From Kocuria sp. (lineage in GTDB: Bacteria > Actinomycetota > Actinomycetes > Actinomycetales > Micrococcaceae), in assembly GCA_031179495.1 (NCBI GenBank), contig JAPSHS010000004.1, positions 1-54,410 of the forward strand: a stretch of 54,410 nucleotides of DNA. The letters are read 5' to 3'. Numbering within the stretch: position 1 is the stretch's first letter; every line of letters begins with the position of its first letter. Made by a program: the position numbers and the translations under genes. Below, one piece after another: positions 1 through 9,293 of this stretch. The notes beneath the pieces are model-generated. The model was not told the origin of the DNA. It did not search any database and was given only the letters and a program-made list of their open reading frames with translations.

Positions 1-257
1 ACGTCGCCAACGGCCGCCGGATCGGGCCCAGCGCCGGGGACCCCGCGGACGGGCCCCTGGACAACGACGCCGTCACCGGCGGCTTCGCCCCGGACGGCCG
101 GCTCGTGGCCCTGCTCGGTGACCGCGGCAACCGCGGCCAGCGCACGGCCAAGCCCGTGCTCGTGTTCCTGCCGGGCGAGCGGTTCACCGGCGCCCCGGGG
201 GCACCGGAGCCCTCCGGCGCCCCGGAGACGTCCGGGGACCCGCGGGAGGCGCGCTGA
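1..257 (+). CDS. truB: C-terminal fragment of tRNA pseudouridine synthase B (probable)
   Basis: The frame is open from the left edge to a TGA at 255-257, so only the last 84 residues are visible. The visible part begins VANGRRIGPS and continues through APDGRLVALLGDRG and KPVLVFLPG. This matches the pattern of the C-terminal PUA-like RNA-binding region of actinobacterial TruB (a GR[R/S]I turn, then a G-x-V-A-L-L strand, then K-x-V-L-V). A variable Pro/Gly/Ala tail follows. TruB makes pseudouridine 55 in the tRNA T-loop. The catalytic domain lies outside the window, so the call rests on this short pattern and on the common truB-ribF-rpsO order. The next gene starts inside the stop codon (TGATG), which suggests translational coupling. 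Confidence 0.62.
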   Translation, partial: VANGRRIGPSAGDPADGPLDNDAVTGGFAPDGRLVALLGDRGNRGQRTAKPVLVFLPGERFTGAPGAPEPSGAPETSGDPREAR

Positions 258-628
258 TGCTGTGGGGCTACGACGGCTGGTTCTGGGCCGCGGTCCTGCT
301 CGGCGGCGCGTCCTTCCTGGTCTGCATGGCCCAGGCCCTGCGCGGCCGGCGGCCCGACGACTGGACCCAGGGCTCCGTGCTGGTGCTGGAGGCCTTCCTG
401 CTCGCCTACGCGGTGGGCTCGGTCGTGATGCACGTGCTGGGCCCCGGGCCCACCGGCTCGGCGCTCGAGTACTGGGGCTATCTCCTCACCGCGCTGCTGA
501 TCCCGGCGGGGACGTTCGTGTGGTCCCTCGTGGAGCGCTCGGGCTGGTCCAACTACGTGCTCGCGGCCGCCGGCCCCGTGGTGGCGATCATGGTCTACCG
601 CATGAACTTCATCTGGTACTACCAGTGA
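257..628 (+). CDS. Small integral membrane protein, four predicted helices
   Basis: A 123-residue protein of unknown function. Hydrophobic stretches at about residues 8-27, 42-63, 73-93 and 98-116 are separated by short polar loops (for example RGRRPDDWTQG), so it should be a four-helix inner membrane protein. The ATG overlaps the stop of the truB fragment by one base, so it is probably translated from the same message. No catalytic motif is visible. Together with the next gene it forms a pair of small membrane proteins between truB and ribF. I do not recognise a named family. Confidence 0.75.
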   Translation: MLWGYDGWFWAAVLLGGASFLVCMAQALRGRRPDDWTQGSVLVLEAFLLAYAVGSVVMHVLGPGPTGSALEYWGYLLTALLIPAGTFVWSLVERSGWSNYVLAAAGPVVAIMVYRMNFIWYYQ

Positions 629-671
629 GCCTCCGCCCGCTGCCCGTCCCGACCGCCCAGGAGACCGCACG

Positions 672-1154
672 ATGACCCGCCAGCCCCCCGAGCCCGGCCG
701 CACCCGGCTGCAGCAGCGCTTCGGTCCCCGGGGCGGTGCTGTGCGCGCCGACCGGAAGTCCTCGGGCTTCGGCCGGCTGATCGTCGTGGTCTACGGGGTC
801 TTCTCGCTCTCGGCCGGGGTCCGCTCCCTGTACCAGATCCTCACCGACCTCGGTGCGGCGCCGCTGCCGTACCTGCTCTCCGCGTTCGCCGCGGCCGTGT
901 ACGTGCTGGCCACCGTGGCCCTGGCCCGGCCCGGCGCCCGGTGGCACCGCGTCGCCACGGCCGCGGTCCTGGTCGAGCTGTGCGGCGTCCTCGGTGTCGG
1001 TGCGCTCTCGGTGCTCGCGCCGGGGCTGTTCCCGGAGGCCAGCGTGTGGTCCCACTTCGGCCGGGGCTACGGCTACGTCCCGCTGGTCCTGCCCATGGTC
1101 GGGCTCGTGTGGCTGTGGCGCTCCCGGCCGCGGGCGGCCGGCCCGGGAACCTGA
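672..1154 (+). CDS. Integral membrane protein of unknown function
   Basis: A 160-residue protein with a basic, Pro/Arg-rich N-terminus (residues 1-32). Four hydrophobic segments follow at about 34-56, 63-85, 92-115 and 132-149, and the C-terminus is short and basic. The ATG at 672 is preceded by CAGGAG at about 657-662, a plausible ribosome binding site. It lies 43 bases after the previous membrane protein and is followed by a strong hairpin at 1167-1196, so it is likely the last gene of the truB transcript. No enzyme motif is seen and the function is unknown. Confidence 0.78.
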   Translation: MTRQPPEPGRTRLQQRFGPRGGAVRADRKSSGFGRLIVVVYGVFSLSAGVRSLYQILTDLGAAPLPYLLSAFAAAVYVLATVALARPGARWHRVATAAVLVELCGVLGVGALSVLAPGLFPEASVWSHFGRGYGYVPLVLPMVGLVWLWRSRPRAAGPGT

Positions 1155-1166
1155 CCGCGGGGAGCC

Positions 1167-1196
1167 GCCGGGGGCCCGGTCCGGTGGGCCCCCGGC
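1167..1196 (+). terminator. Hairpin after the membrane-protein pair
   Basis: An 11-bp perfect GC stem (1167-1177 pairs with 1186-1196) with an 8-base loop. There is no T run afterwards, as is common for high-GC actinobacterial terminators. It sits 12 bases past the stop at 1154, and a -10-like TAGGCT follows at 1203-1208. Confidence 0.55.
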
Positions 1197-1202
1197 AGCG
1201 GG

Positions 1203-1208
1203 TAGGCT
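1203..1208 (+). promoter_or_regulatory. Candidate -10 for the GNAT gene
   Basis: TAGGCT fits the actinobacterial TANNNT -10 pattern and lies between the hairpin at 1167-1196 and the ATG at 1263. No clear -35 is visible. Confidence 0.35.
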
Positions 1209-1262
1209 CGTGCGCGGGCCGGAGCGCCCCGCGACGCACCCCTCCCGGAAGGATCACCGCCC

Positions 1263-1901
1263 ATGCCCGCACGCCTCGACGGCGCCGTGGACCACGACGT
1301 CCCCGTCCTGACCGACGGGACCGTGGTCCTGCGCCGGCTCGACGAGCGCGACGTCCCGCAGCTGGCCCGCAACTGCGCCGACCCCGCGGCCGCCGAGTTC
1401 ACCACCGTGCCGCTGGGCTACACGGAGGCCGACGCCCGCTGGTACGTCGAGCAGTTCGTCCCCGACGCCTGGCGCGCGGGCCGCGAGTACAACTGGGCGG
1501 CCGCCGACGCGGCGACCGGCCGCCTCCACGGGACCGTGGGGCTCAACGCGCTGCGCGGGAGCACCGCCGACGTCGGACTCAACTTCGGCCCGCACGCCCG
1601 GGGCACCGGGGTCGCGGAGGCCGCCTGCCGGCTGCTGCTCGAGCACGGCTTCGAGCACCTGGGACTCACCTATGCTTACTGGATGGCGAAGGTCCCCAAC
1701 TGGGCCAGCCGGAAGCTGGCGTGGAAGCTGGGGTTCCGCTCGCCGGTGCGCATCGACGGGTTCATGGAGCAGCGCGGGGCCTCCGTGGACGCCTGGCTCC
1801 TCACCCTGGGCGCCGGCGATCCCCGCACCCCCCAGGCCCCGTGGGACGGTCCGCGCCGCCCCGGGGCCGCCTCCTCCGCCGGGCCCGGCGCCCCGCGCTG
1901 A
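1263..1901 (+). CDS. GNAT-family N-acetyltransferase (RimJ/RimL-like)
   Basis: A 212-residue protein with the layout of RimJ/RimL-type acetyltransferases, which move an acetyl group from acetyl-CoA to a protein N-terminus or small amine. Near the start is the typical LTDGTVVLRRLDERDVPQLA. Mid-protein there is a central strand (GTVGLNAL), then the acetyl-CoA loop region (FGPHARGTGVAEAACRLLLEHGFEHLGL, about residues 100-127), then a C-terminal NWASRKLAWKLGF helix with the usual N-x-x-S-x-x-x-x-x-K-x-G-F pattern. The tail is Pro/Gly-rich and probably disordered. The ATG at 1263 has AAGGA about 12 bases upstream. The substrate cannot be told from the sequence. Confidence 0.85.
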   Translation: MPARLDGAVDHDVPVLTDGTVVLRRLDERDVPQLARNCADPAAAEFTTVPLGYTEADARWYVEQFVPDAWRAGREYNWAAADAATGRLHGTVGLNALRGSTADVGLNFGPHARGTGVAEAACRLLLEHGFEHLGLTYAYWMAKVPNWASRKLAWKLGFRSPVRIDGFMEQRGASVDAWLLTLGAGDPRTPQAPWDGPRRPGAASSAGPGAPR

Positions 1902-1935
1902 CCCCCCGTCCGCCCGTCGCGTCCCTGCCCGTCCC

Positions 1936-1963
1936 GTCCCGTTCCTGCCTGTCCCGTTCCTGC
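1936..1963 (+). repeat. Short tandem direct repeat before ribF
   Basis: The 13-mer GTCCCGTTCCTGC occurs at 1936-1948 and again at 1951-1963, within a pyrimidine-rich run that starts near 1919. It ends just before the ribF ribosome binding site GAGGAGA. It looks like slippage-generated sequence and no function is evident. Confidence 0.7.
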
Positions 1964-1973
1964 GAGGAGAACC

Positions 1974-2963
1974 GTGTTCCGCTGGCGAGATCTCTCTGAC
2001 GTCCCCCCGGGCTTCGGCCCGTCGGTGGTCACCCTCGGCAACTTCGACGGCGTCCACCGGGGCCACCAGCAGGTGGTGTCCCAGCTCGTCAGCACCGCCC
2101 GCGAGCGCGGCTGGGCCTCGGTGGTCGTGACCTTCGACCCGCACCCCGCGCAGGTGCACCGGCCCGGCAGCCACCCCGGGCTGATCATGGGCACCGAGGA
2201 CAAGCTGGACGCGCTCGAGGCCACCGGGGCGGACGCGGTCCTCGTGCTCGAGTACACCCTGGGCTTCGCCGAGCAGACCACCGAGGAGTTCGTGCTGGGC
2301 GCCCTGGTGGGCCCGCTCGGCGCGCGCTGCCTCGTGGTGGGCTCCGACACCCGGCTGGGCCGGGGCAACTCCGGCAACATCGACACGCTGCGGGCGCTGG
2401 GGCAGCGGCACGGCTTCGAGGTCCGCGTCGTCGAGGACCTGCTCGACCCCCTGGCCGGGGAGGACCCGGAGCACGCCCCGGCGGGGGAGCGGCGCTGCTC
2501 GTCCACGTGGATCCGGGCCTGCCTGCAGGCGGGGGACGTGCGCGCGGCCGCCCGGCTGCTGGGGCGCAACCACCGCGTGCGCGGGGAGGTGGTGCACGGG
2601 GCCGCCCGGGGCCGCGAGCTCGGCTATCCCACCGCCAACCTCTCCCCGGAGGCCGCCGGGTTCGTCCCCGCGGACGGCATCTACGCCGGGTGGCTGGTCG
2701 ACGCCCAGGGCACCCGCTGGCCCACGGCCATCTCCGTGGGCTCCAACCCCACGTTCGAGAACGTCCCCCGCCAGGTCGAGGCGCACGTCATCGACCGCCC
2801 CGCGGAGCGGGTGGAGGACTTCGACCTCTACGGCCAGGACGTGGCCGTCGAGTTCGTGGAGCGGCTGCGCGGGATGGTCGCCTACGAGGGCGTCGACAAG
2901 CTCGTGGCGCAGATGGACGACGACGTCGCCCGCACGCGAGAGCTCCTGGCCGCCGAGGCCTGA
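1974..2963 (+). CDS. ribF: Bifunctional riboflavin kinase / FAD synthetase
   Basis: 329 residues, the usual length for bacterial RibF, which phosphorylates riboflavin to FMN and adenylates FMN to FAD. The N-terminal nucleotidyltransferase domain shows GNFDGVHRGHQ (residues 22-32), with a Gly and two His for ATP binding, and FDPHPAQV further on. The second conserved patch SSTWIRACLQAGDVRAAARLLGR marks the end of this domain. The C-terminal flavokinase domain begins near residue 185 and carries GYPTANLSPE with its conserved PTAN. The start is GTG at 1974, chosen because GAGGAGA lies at 1963-1969. It ends close to the convergent aldo-keto reductase gene. Assignment is secure. Confidence 0.96.
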   Translation: MFRWRDLSDVPPGFGPSVVTLGNFDGVHRGHQQVVSQLVSTARERGWASVVVTFDPHPAQVHRPGSHPGLIMGTEDKLDALEATGADAVLVLEYTLGFAEQTTEEFVLGALVGPLGARCLVVGSDTRLGRGNSGNIDTLRALGQRHGFEVRVVEDLLDPLAGEDPEHAPAGERRCSSTWIRACLQAGDVRAAARLLGRNHRVRGEVVHGAARGRELGYPTANLSPEAAGFVPADGIYAGWLVDAQGTRWPTAISVGSNPTFENVPRQVEAHVIDRPAERVEDFDLYGQDVAVEFVERLRGMVAYEGVDKLVAQMDDDVARTRELLAAEA

Positions 2964-3001
2964 GCCCCGGCGGCCAGCCGCCCCGGGCCCGGGCTCCCGC
3001 G

Positions 3002-3871
3002 CTACATCTCCTCGTGCGTGTTCGGGTCGTAGCCCGAGCCGCTGATGCCGGTGTGCAGCATGCGCATCCGGTCCATCTGCTCCTCGTCGAGCTCCCAGTC
3101 GAAGACGTCCAGGTTCTCCGCCATCCGCCCGGTGTCGGAGGTCTTCGGGATCGGCACGGTCCGGGACTGCAGGTGCCACTTGAGCACCACCTGCGCCGGG
3201 GTCCGGCCGGTCCGGCGCGCGATCCGCGCGATCCACTCGTGCTGGAGGAGGTCGGTCTTGCGGCCCAGCGGGGACCAGGCCTGGGTGATGATGCGGTGCT
3301 CCTCGTGGAACTCCCGCAGCCGCTCCTGCTGGTACTGCGGGTGCAGCTCCACCTGGTTCACGGCCGGGGTCGTCCCGGTCTCGGAGATCAGGCGCCGGAG
3401 GTGGGCGGGGGTGAAGTTGGACACGCCGACCGAGCGGACGAGGCCTTCCTCCTGCAGCTCGAGCATGGTCCGCCACGTCTCGACGTAGCGGCCCACCGAC
3501 GGGTTCGGCCAGTGGATGAGGTAGAGGTCCACGTGGTCGGTGCCCAGCCGCCGCAGCGAGCCGTCGAGGGAGCGTCGCACGGAGTCGGTGCCGTGGTCCC
3601 GGCCCGGCAGCTTGGTGGTGAGGAACAGCTCGCCGCGCGGCACCCCCGACGCGGCGATCCCCCGGCCCACCCCCGTCTCGTTGCCGTAGTTCACGGCCGT
3701 GTCGACCATCCGGTAGCCGCGCATCAGGGCCTCGGCGACGTTCGCCTCGGCCTCGGCGTCGTCCATGGGGTAGGTCCCCAGGCCGACCGCGGGGATCCGC
3801 CGTCCGTCCCGCATCGTGTGCGTGCGACCGGCGGGGCCGCGGCCCCGGTCCTGGTTGTTGTCCTTGCTCAC
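3002..3871 (-). CDS. Aldo-keto reductase family oxidoreductase
   Basis: 289 residues from a GTG at 3871 (first residues [10 protein letters not shown]). The open frame runs further upstream, but this start has GGAGC six bases before it and gives the normal AKR length. It is an NADPH-dependent carbonyl reductase of the AKR5/2,5-diketo-gluconate reductase type. Visible are the N-terminal [17 protein letters not shown], the catalytic Asp and Tyr in [11 protein letters not shown], Lys in LTTKLPG and His in [22 protein letters not shown] and [12 protein letters not shown] follow, then the cofactor loop [15 protein letters not shown]. It is a lone minus-strand gene between ribF and rpsO. The substrate is unknown. 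Confidence 0.92.
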   Translation of the reverse strand: MSKDNNQDRGRGPAGRTHTMRDGRRIPAVGLGTYPMDDAEAEANVAEALMRGYRMVDTAVNYGNETGVGRGIAASGVPRGELFLTTKLPGRDHGTDSVRRSLDGSLRRLGTDHVDLYLIHWPNPSVGRYVETWRTMLELQEEGLVRSVGVSNFTPAHLRRLISETGTTPAVNQVELHPQYQQERLREFHEEHRIITQAWSPLGRKTDLLQHEWIARIARRTGRTPAQVVLKWHLQSRTVPIPKTSDTGRMAENLDVFDWELDEEQMDRMRMLHTGISGSGYDPNTHEEM

Positions 3872-4015
3872 GCGCTGCTCCTGTGCTCCGTGCCCCCGGG
3901 CGCCTGCGCGCCGGGGCCTCGTCGTGGTGTCCCTCCCATCTTGGCGCACGCCTCCGGGAGCGCCCAGCCGAGCACGCCGCGGGCCGCTCCGCTGGGGTGA
4001 TGCCCGTGCGTCCGG

Positions 4016-4021
4016 TAGACT
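4016..4021 (+). promoter_or_regulatory. Candidate -10 of rpsO
   Basis: TAGACT in the divergent 260-base gap between the aldo-keto reductase start (3871) and rpsO (4132). It would give a leader of about 105 bases. That leader includes a small hairpin at 4078-4094 (6 bp, loop CGAAT), a possible site for S15 autoregulation. This is inference only. Confidence 0.4.
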
Positions 4022-4131
4022 TGACGACGGTCCGACTGCAGTCCGTGGTTGTCGGGCCCCCGGGGACTCCCGGGACCCGGCGGCGAATCCGCCGACCGGG
4101 CCGCACGGTACTGACTCGAACGGAGTTACAC

Positions 4132-4401
4132 GTGGCACTTGACGCCGCCATCAAGCAGGAGATCATCAAGGACTTCGCCACCCACGAGGGCGACACCGGT
4201 TCCCCCGAGGTGCAGATCGCGGTCCTGACCCGCCGGATCGCCGATCTGACGGAGCACCTGAAGCAGCACAAGCACGACCACCACACCCGCCGCGGCCTGA
4301 TGGCCCTGGTCGGTCGCCGTCGCCGCATGCTGACCTACCTGCGCGACACCGACATCACGCGCTACCGCACGCTCATCGAGCGGCTCGGCCTGCGCCGCTA
4401 G
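4132..4401 (+). CDS. rpsO: 30S ribosomal protein S15
   Basis: Exactly 89 residues from the GTG at 4132 (CGGAG at 4121-4125), the standard S15 length. S15 binds the central domain of 16S rRNA early in 30S assembly and forms bridge B4. Family landmarks are [19 protein letters not shown] with the conserved DTGSPEVQ, then [20 protein letters not shown], then [19 protein letters not shown]. In many bacteria rpsO and pnp form one operon with processing by ribonucleases between them, and here pnp follows 261 bases later. Confidence 0.98.
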   Translation: MALDAAIKQEIIKDFATHEGDTGSPEVQIAVLTRRIADLTEHLKQHKHDHHTRRGLMALVGRRRRMLTYLRDTDITRYRTLIERLGLRR

Positions 4402-4410
4402 TCGGCCCAC

Positions 4411-4445
4411 GGCGGCGTCCCCCCGGTCCCCGGGCGGACGCCGCC
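4411..4445 (+). terminator. rpsO-pnp intergenic hairpin
   Basis: A perfect 10-bp stem (4411-4420 with 4436-4445) around a 15-base GC-rich loop, nine bases past the rpsO stop. There is no T tract. It may be a terminator, an attenuator, or a ribonuclease processing site such as the one between rpsO and pnp in other bacteria. The sequence does not decide between these. Confidence 0.55.
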
Positions 4446-4662
4446 GAGCACCACGCCCGTCCGGCACGGACGCCGGGCGGTCGAGCACCACCGAACAGCA
4501 GCATCACCGAACACCAGACGGGGCCACCGCGCCGATCATTCGCGGTCCTCGGTAGTGATCTCCGGAAACCGGACGGCCGATCCAGGCCCCGGCGCTCCGT
4601 GGATCTCGATCGAAGACCGGGTGGTCGCGGGCCGCCCCGCCGACACGAAACGGAGGTGACCC

Positions 4663-6930
4663 TTGGAGGGTCCCGAGATCCAGTACGCCGAAGCCGTCAT
4701 CGACAACGGTTCCTACGGAAAGCGCGTCGTGCGCTTCGAGACCGGCCGCCTCGCCAAGCAGGCCGCCGGCTCCACCCTCGTCTCCATCGACGAGGACACC
4801 ACCATGCTCGCCGCCACCACGGTGGGGAAGTCCCCCCGCGAGGGCTTCGACTTCTTCCCGCTGACGGTCGACGTCGAGGAGCGCATGTACGCCGCCGGGC
4901 GCATCCCGGGCTCCTTCTTCCGCCGCGAGGGCCGCCCCTCCACGGACGCGATCCTCACCTGCCGCCTCATCGACCGGCCGCTGCGCCCCGCCTTCGGCAA
5001 GGGCATCCGCAACGAGGTCCAGGTCGTCGTGACGATCCTGTCCATGAACCCGGACGAGATCTACAACACCGTCGCGATCAACGCCGCGTCGATGGCCACG
5101 ACCCTGTCGGGCATGCCCTTCCAGGGCCCGGTCGGCGGCGTGCGGATGGCCCTGATGGCCGGCGCGAACGGCCAGCACCAGTGGGTGGCCTTCCCCAAGC
5201 ACTCGCAGCTCGAGAACGCCGTGTTCGACATGGCCGTGGCCGGCCGCGTCGTCACCGGCAAGGACGGCTCCGAGGACGTCGCGATCATGATGGTCGAGGC
5301 CGAGGCCACCGACAACTCCTGGAACCTGATCAAGAACGACGGGGCCGTGGCCCCCACCGAGGCGCTCGTGGCCGAGGGCCTCGAGGCCGCCAAGCCCGCC
5401 CTCAAGGCCCTGTGCGACGCCCAGGCCGACCTCAAGGCCCGCGCCGGCAAGCCCGCGATGGAGCTGCCGCGCTTCGGCGGCTTCGGCGACGACGTCAAGG
5501 AGGCCGTGGCGGCCTCCGTCGGGACCCGGCTCGCCGAGGTCTACTCGATCGCCGGCAAGCAGGAGCGCGAGGCCGCGACCGACGAGCTGCACCGGTCGAC
5601 CCTCGCGGAGCTCACCGGTGAGGGCGGCCCCTTCGCGGACCGCAGGGACGAGGTCAACGGCGCCTACCAGGCCCTGACCAAGCAGACCGTGCGCCAGCGG
5701 ATCCTCACCGAGCAGGTCCGCATCGACGGCCGTGGCCTGACGGACATCCGCCAGCTCACCGCCGAGGTGGAGGTCCTGCCGCGCGTGCACGGCTCGGCGA
5801 TCTTCGAGCGCGGCGAGACCCAGATCATGGGTGTCACCACGCTGAACATGCTCAAGATGGAGCAGCAGATCGACTCGCTGTCCCCGGTCAAGCACAAGCG
5901 CTACGTGCACCACTACAACTTCCCGCCGTACTCCACCGGCGAGACCGGCCGCGTGGGCTCCCCGAAGCGCCGCGAGATCGGCCACGGGGCGCTGGCCGAG
6001 CGGGCCATCACCCCGGTGCTGCCCTCCCGCGAGGAGTTCCCGTACGCGATCCGCCAGGTCTCCGAGGCGCTGGGCTCCAACGGCTCCACGTCGATGGGCT
6101 CCGTGTGCGCCTCGACCCTGTCGCTGCTCAACGCCGGCGTGCCCCTGCGCGCCCCGGTGGCCGGCATCGCCATGGGCCTGGTCTCCGACGAGGTGGACGG
6201 GGAGACCCGCTACGCCGCGCTGACCGACATCCTCGGCGCCGAGGACGCGCTGGGCGACATGGACTTCAAGGTCGCCGGCACCGCCGAGTTCGTCACCGCG
6301 ATCCAGCTGGACACCAAGCTCGACGGCATCCCGTCCTCGGTCCTGGACGCGGCCCTGACCCAGGCCCGCGAGGCCCGCCTGCACATCCTCGAGGTGCTCA
6401 ACGCGGCCATCGACCAGCCGGACGAGATGAGCGAGTTCGCCCCGCGCGTGATCTCCGTGACGGTCCCCGTCTCCAAGATCGGCGAGGTCATCGGCCCCAA
6501 GGGCAAGATGATCAACCAGATCCAGGAGGACACCGGCACCGACATCTCGATCGAGGACGACGGCACCGTCTACATCGGCGCCACCGACGGACCCTCGGCC
6601 GAGGCGGCCCGCGCGGCGATCAACGCGATCGCCAACCCGCAGGTCCCCGAGGTCGGGGAGCGCTACCTGGGCACCGTGGTCAAGACCACGACGTTCGGCG
6701 CCTTCGTCTCCCTCACCCCGGGCAAGGACGGTCTGCTGCACATCTCGGAGCTGCGCAAGCTCAACGAGGGCAAGCGCGTCACCGACGTCGAGGACGTCCT
6801 CGGCGTGGGCCAGAAGGTCCAGGTGGAGATCGCCAAGGTCGACGACCGCGGCAAGCTCTCGCTGGCCCCGGTGGTCGCCGAGGAGCCGAACGTCTTCCCC
6901 GAGGACGACGACGCCGCCGTCGAGGCCTGA
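4663..6930 (+). CDS. pnp: Polyribonucleotide nucleotidyltransferase (PNPase)
   Basis: 755 residues from a TTG at 4663, preceded by GGAGGTGA at about 4652-4659, a near-perfect ribosome binding site. PNPase degrades RNA 3' to 5' using phosphate and can add tails. The order is first RNase PH-like domain ([10 protein letters not shown], then [25 protein letters not shown]), an all-helical linker, and second RNase PH domain ([31 protein letters not shown], then [14 protein letters not shown] and the active-site region [19 protein letters not shown]). The KH domain starts near residue 597 ([17 protein letters not shown]) and the S1 domain near 663 ([17 protein letters not shown]). All parts are intact. 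Confidence 0.98.
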   Translation: MEGPEIQYAEAVIDNGSYGKRVVRFETGRLAKQAAGSTLVSIDEDTTMLAATTVGKSPREGFDFFPLTVDVEERMYAAGRIPGSFFRREGRPSTDAILTCRLIDRPLRPAFGKGIRNEVQVVVTILSMNPDEIYNTVAINAASMATTLSGMPFQGPVGGVRMALMAGANGQHQWVAFPKHSQLENAVFDMAVAGRVVTGKDGSEDVAIMMVEAEATDNSWNLIKNDGAVAPTEALVAEGLEAAKPALKALCDAQADLKARAGKPAMELPRFGGFGDDVKEAVAASVGTRLAEVYSIAGKQEREAATDELHRSTLAELTGEGGPFADRRDEVNGAYQALTKQTVRQRILTEQVRIDGRGLTDIRQLTAEVEVLPRVHGSAIFERGETQIMGVTTLNMLKMEQQIDSLSPVKHKRYVHHYNFPPYSTGETGRVGSPKRREIGHGALAERAITPVLPSREEFPYAIRQVSEALGSNGSTSMGSVCASTLSLLNAGVPLRAPVAGIAMGLVSDEVDGETRYAALTDILGAEDALGDMDFKVAGTAEFVTAIQLDTKLDGIPSSVLDAALTQAREARLHILEVLNAAIDQPDEMSEFAPRVISVTVPVSKIGEVIGPKGKMINQIQEDTGTDISIEDDGTVYIGATDGPSAEAARAAINAIANPQVPEVGERYLGTVVKTTTFGAFVSLTPGKDGLLHISELRKLNEGKRVTDVEDVLGVGQKVQVEIAKVDDRGKLSLAPVVAEEPNVFPEDDDAAVEA

Positions 6931-6998
6931 GCCGGGCCCGTCCCGAGCACAGCAGAGCACGAGCAGAGCAACACGAGCAGAGAAAGCAGTACAGCTGG

Positions 6999-8423
6999 AT
7001 GACGGCAGTCGATCTGCCGCTGGAGGCGGGCGACCGCGGCCCGGGGAGCATTCCCGGCCCGGACGCCCGCCTCTCGGCGGTCATGAGCAGTTCACCGACC
7101 ACCACCGCCGCGGCGCTCACCGCGGCGGCCTCGGGGTTCACGCACACCCTGCACGAGGGCGAGGGCGGAAACGTGGTGCGGCGCACCGTGCTGCCGTGCG
7201 GCACCCGCGTGCTCACGGAGCGGATGCCGGCCCAGCGGGCCGTGACCGTCGGCTTCTGGGTGGGCGTCGGCTCCCGGGACGAGCAGCCCGGGCGGCTGGG
7301 CTCCACGCACTTCCTGGAGCACCTGCTGTTCAAGGGCACCGCCCGCCGCTCGGCGCTGCAGATCGCCGAGGCCTTCGACGAGGTGGGCGGGGAGTCCAAC
7401 GCGGCCACGGCCAAGGAGCACACGTGCTACTACGCCCGCGTGCTCGCCGAGGACCTGCCCATGTCGATCGACGTCATCACCGACATGGTGACCTCGGCCG
7501 TCCTCGACCCGGAGGAGCTGGAGCGGGAGCGGGGGGTCATCCTCGAGGAGCTCGCCATGGACAAGGACGACCCCGAGGACGTCGCCTTCGAGGAGTTCAC
7601 CCAGCGCGTGCTGGGGGAGCACCCCCTGGGCCGGCCCATCGGCGGCACCCCGGAGGAGATCCTCGCGGTGCCCCGCGAGGCCGTGCTCGAGCACTACCGC
7701 CGGCACTACCGGCCCGAGGGCCTCGTGGTGACCGCCGCGGGCGGGCTGGACCACGACGTCGTCGTGGGGCTCGTCGCGGAGGCCCTCGAGCGCGCCGGCT
7801 GGGACCCGGCCATCCCCGCCGCCCCGGTGGCCCGGCGCGAGCGCACCCCGGCGCCCCTGGCGCCCGAGTGGGGCGAGCACTTCCTGGAGCGGCCCGTGGA
7901 GCAGACCAACGTGCTGGTGGGCCGGCCCGGGATCGTGGCCGGGGACGAGCGCCGGTTCGCGATGACCGTGCTCAACGCGGCGCTCGGCGGCGGGATGTCC
8001 TCCCGCCTGTTCCAGGAGATCCGCGAGAAGCGCGGGCTGGCCTACAGCACGTTCTCCTTCTCGGGGGCGTACTCGGACGCGGGCTACTTCGGGATGTACG
8101 CGGGGTGCCTGCCGGCGCGCACGGACGAGGTCGTGGGGCTCATGACCGGCGGGCTGGAGACGCTCGCCGAGGACGGGATCGGCGAGGACGAGCTGCGCAA
8201 GGTCGTGGGCCAGCTGGGTGGTGGCACCGTGCTCGCCCTCGAGGACACCGGCTCGCGCATGTCGCGGCTGGGCTCGGCGGAGCTGAAGTCGGGGGAGTTC
8301 CTCGACATCGACGAGTCCCTGGACCGGGTGCGCTCCGTGACCCCGGAGCAGGTCCGGGAGCTGGCCGGCTGGCTGGCCGAGGGCCCCGTCGTCACCACGA
8401 TCGTCGCGCCCACCCGCCGCTGA
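6999..8423 (+). CDS. M16 (pitrilysin) family zinc metallopeptidase
   Basis: 474 residues from the ATG at 6999. An ATG at 7083 is in frame and would give 446 residues. I prefer the earlier one because MTAVDLPLEA resembles the N-termini I recall for relatives, but neither start has a strong ribosome binding site. The inverted zinc motif HFLEH is at residues 104-108, inside GSTHFLEHLLFKGT, and the downstream glutamate lies in GVILEELAMDKDDPED. The second, catalytically inactive half contains GGGMSSRLFQEIREKRGLAYS. Homologues such as Bacillus YmxG degrade peptides, but the cellular substrate is not known. The gene sits between pnp and dapB, a common actinobacterial neighbourhood. Confidence 0.93.
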   Translation: MTAVDLPLEAGDRGPGSIPGPDARLSAVMSSSPTTTAAALTAAASGFTHTLHEGEGGNVVRRTVLPCGTRVLTERMPAQRAVTVGFWVGVGSRDEQPGRLGSTHFLEHLLFKGTARRSALQIAEAFDEVGGESNAATAKEHTCYYARVLAEDLPMSIDVITDMVTSAVLDPEELERERGVILEELAMDKDDPEDVAFEEFTQRVLGEHPLGRPIGGTPEEILAVPREAVLEHYRRHYRPEGLVVTAAGGLDHDVVVGLVAEALERAGWDPAIPAAPVARRERTPAPLAPEWGEHFLERPVEQTNVLVGRPGIVAGDERRFAMTVLNAALGGGMSSRLFQEIREKRGLAYSTFSFSGAYSDAGYFGMYAGCLPARTDEVVGLMTGGLETLAEDGIGEDELRKVVGQLGGGTVLALEDTGSRMSRLGSAELKSGEFLDIDESLDRVRSVTPEQVRELAGWLAEGPVVTTIVAPTRR

Positions 8424-8472
8424 CCGCCGGCGGCGCGGGTCCCGGCCCGCGCCGCCCCGTACCCCTGTGACC

Positions 8473-8478
8473 TAGAGT
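8473..8478 (+). promoter_or_regulatory. -10 element of dapB (leaderless type)
   Basis: TAGAGT lies 7 bases before the dapB ATG at 8486. Transcription would then start at or next to the A of the ATG. Confidence 0.6.
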
Positions 8479-8485
8479 TGGAGCC

Positions 8486-9289
8486 ATGACCCAGAGCACC
8501 GCCACCGAGACCACCCACGCCCCGGCGTCCGCCCCCTCCGAGCTGCGGGTCGCCGTGCTCGGGGCCCGCGGCCGGATGGGCAGCGAGGCCGTGGAGGCGG
8601 TGCGCCGCGCCGACGGCCTCCAGCTCGTCGCCGAGCTCGGCCGGGGCGACTCGCTCCAGGACCTCGTCGCCGCCGGCGCCCAGGTGGTGATCGACCTCAC
8701 GGTGCCCTCCGCCACGGAGGCCAACGTGCGCTTCGCCGTGGAGCACGGCATCCACTGCGTCGTGGGTGCGACCGGCTGGGACGCCGAGCGGCTCGCCCGG
8801 CTGGAGGCGCTCCTGGCCGAGCACCCCGGCGTGGGCGTGCTCATCGCCCCCAACTTCTCGGTCGGTGCGGTGCTGGCCATGCGCTTCTCCGCCGAGGCCG
8901 CCCGCTTCTTCGAGTCGGTGGAGATCATCGAGCTGCACCACCCGGACAAGGTCGACGCCCCCTCCGGCACCGCCGCCCGCACGGCGGCACTCGTGGGCGA
9001 GGCCCGCCGCGCCGCCGGGGTGGCGCCGTCGCCCGACGCCACGGAGCAGGACCCGCACGGCGCGCGCGGGGCCGTCGTCGACGACGTCCGGGTGCACTCG
9101 GTGCGCCTGCGCGGGCTCGTGGCCCACCAGGAGACGCTGCTCGGCGGCCTCGGCGAGCAGCTCACCATCCGGCACGACTCCTTCGACCGGATCTCCTTCA
9201 TGACCGGCGTGGTCCTCGGCGTCCGCGAGGTCGGCGCGCACCCGGGCCTCACGCACGGCCTCGAGGGCTACCTCGACCTGGGCCAGTGA
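8486..9289 (+). CDS. dapB: 4-hydroxy-tetrahydrodipicolinate reductase
   Basis: 267 residues. DapB reduces the product of DapA with NAD(P)H to tetrahydrodipicolinate, on the route to diaminopimelate and lysine. The N-terminal Rossmann motif VAVLGARGRMGSE follows a short disordered Thr/Ala/Pro leader. Other landmarks are VIDLTVPSAT, VVGATGWD, and IAPNFSVGAVLAMRF. The catalytic loop ELHHPDKVDAPSGTA carries the conserved His-His and Lys, and the C-terminus has SFMTGVVLGVREV. It is one gene away from dapA, while dapF lies about 13 kb downstream in this window. Confidence 0.97.
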   Translation: MTQSTATETTHAPASAPSELRVAVLGARGRMGSEAVEAVRRADGLQLVAELGRGDSLQDLVAAGAQVVIDLTVPSATEANVRFAVEHGIHCVVGATGWDAERLARLEALLAEHPGVGVLIAPNFSVGAVLAMRFSAEAARFFESVEIIELHHPDKVDAPSGTAARTAALVGEARRAAGVAPSPDATEQDPHGARGAVVDDVRVHSVRLRGLVAHQETLLGGLGEQLTIRHDSFDRISFMTGVVLGVREVGAHPGLTHGLEGYLDLGQ

Positions 9290-9293
9290 CCCG

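Noticed and set aside
2982-2993. Palindrome CCCGGGCCCGGG between ribF and the aldo-keto reductase
   Set aside because: A simple GC palindrome with no loop, and such runs are frequent in this composition. It may take part in termination but is not distinctive.
1254-4328. 1,024-codon minus-strand frame spanning ribF and GNAT
   Set aside because: Antisense shadow of the acetyltransferase, ribF and rpsO; it has Pro/Arg/Gly-rich nonsense composition outside a partial overlap region.
4504-6960. 818-codon minus-strand frame opposite pnp
   Set aside because: Antisense of an intact PNPase; the repetitive Asp/Leu/Val/Gly composition is typical of shadows.
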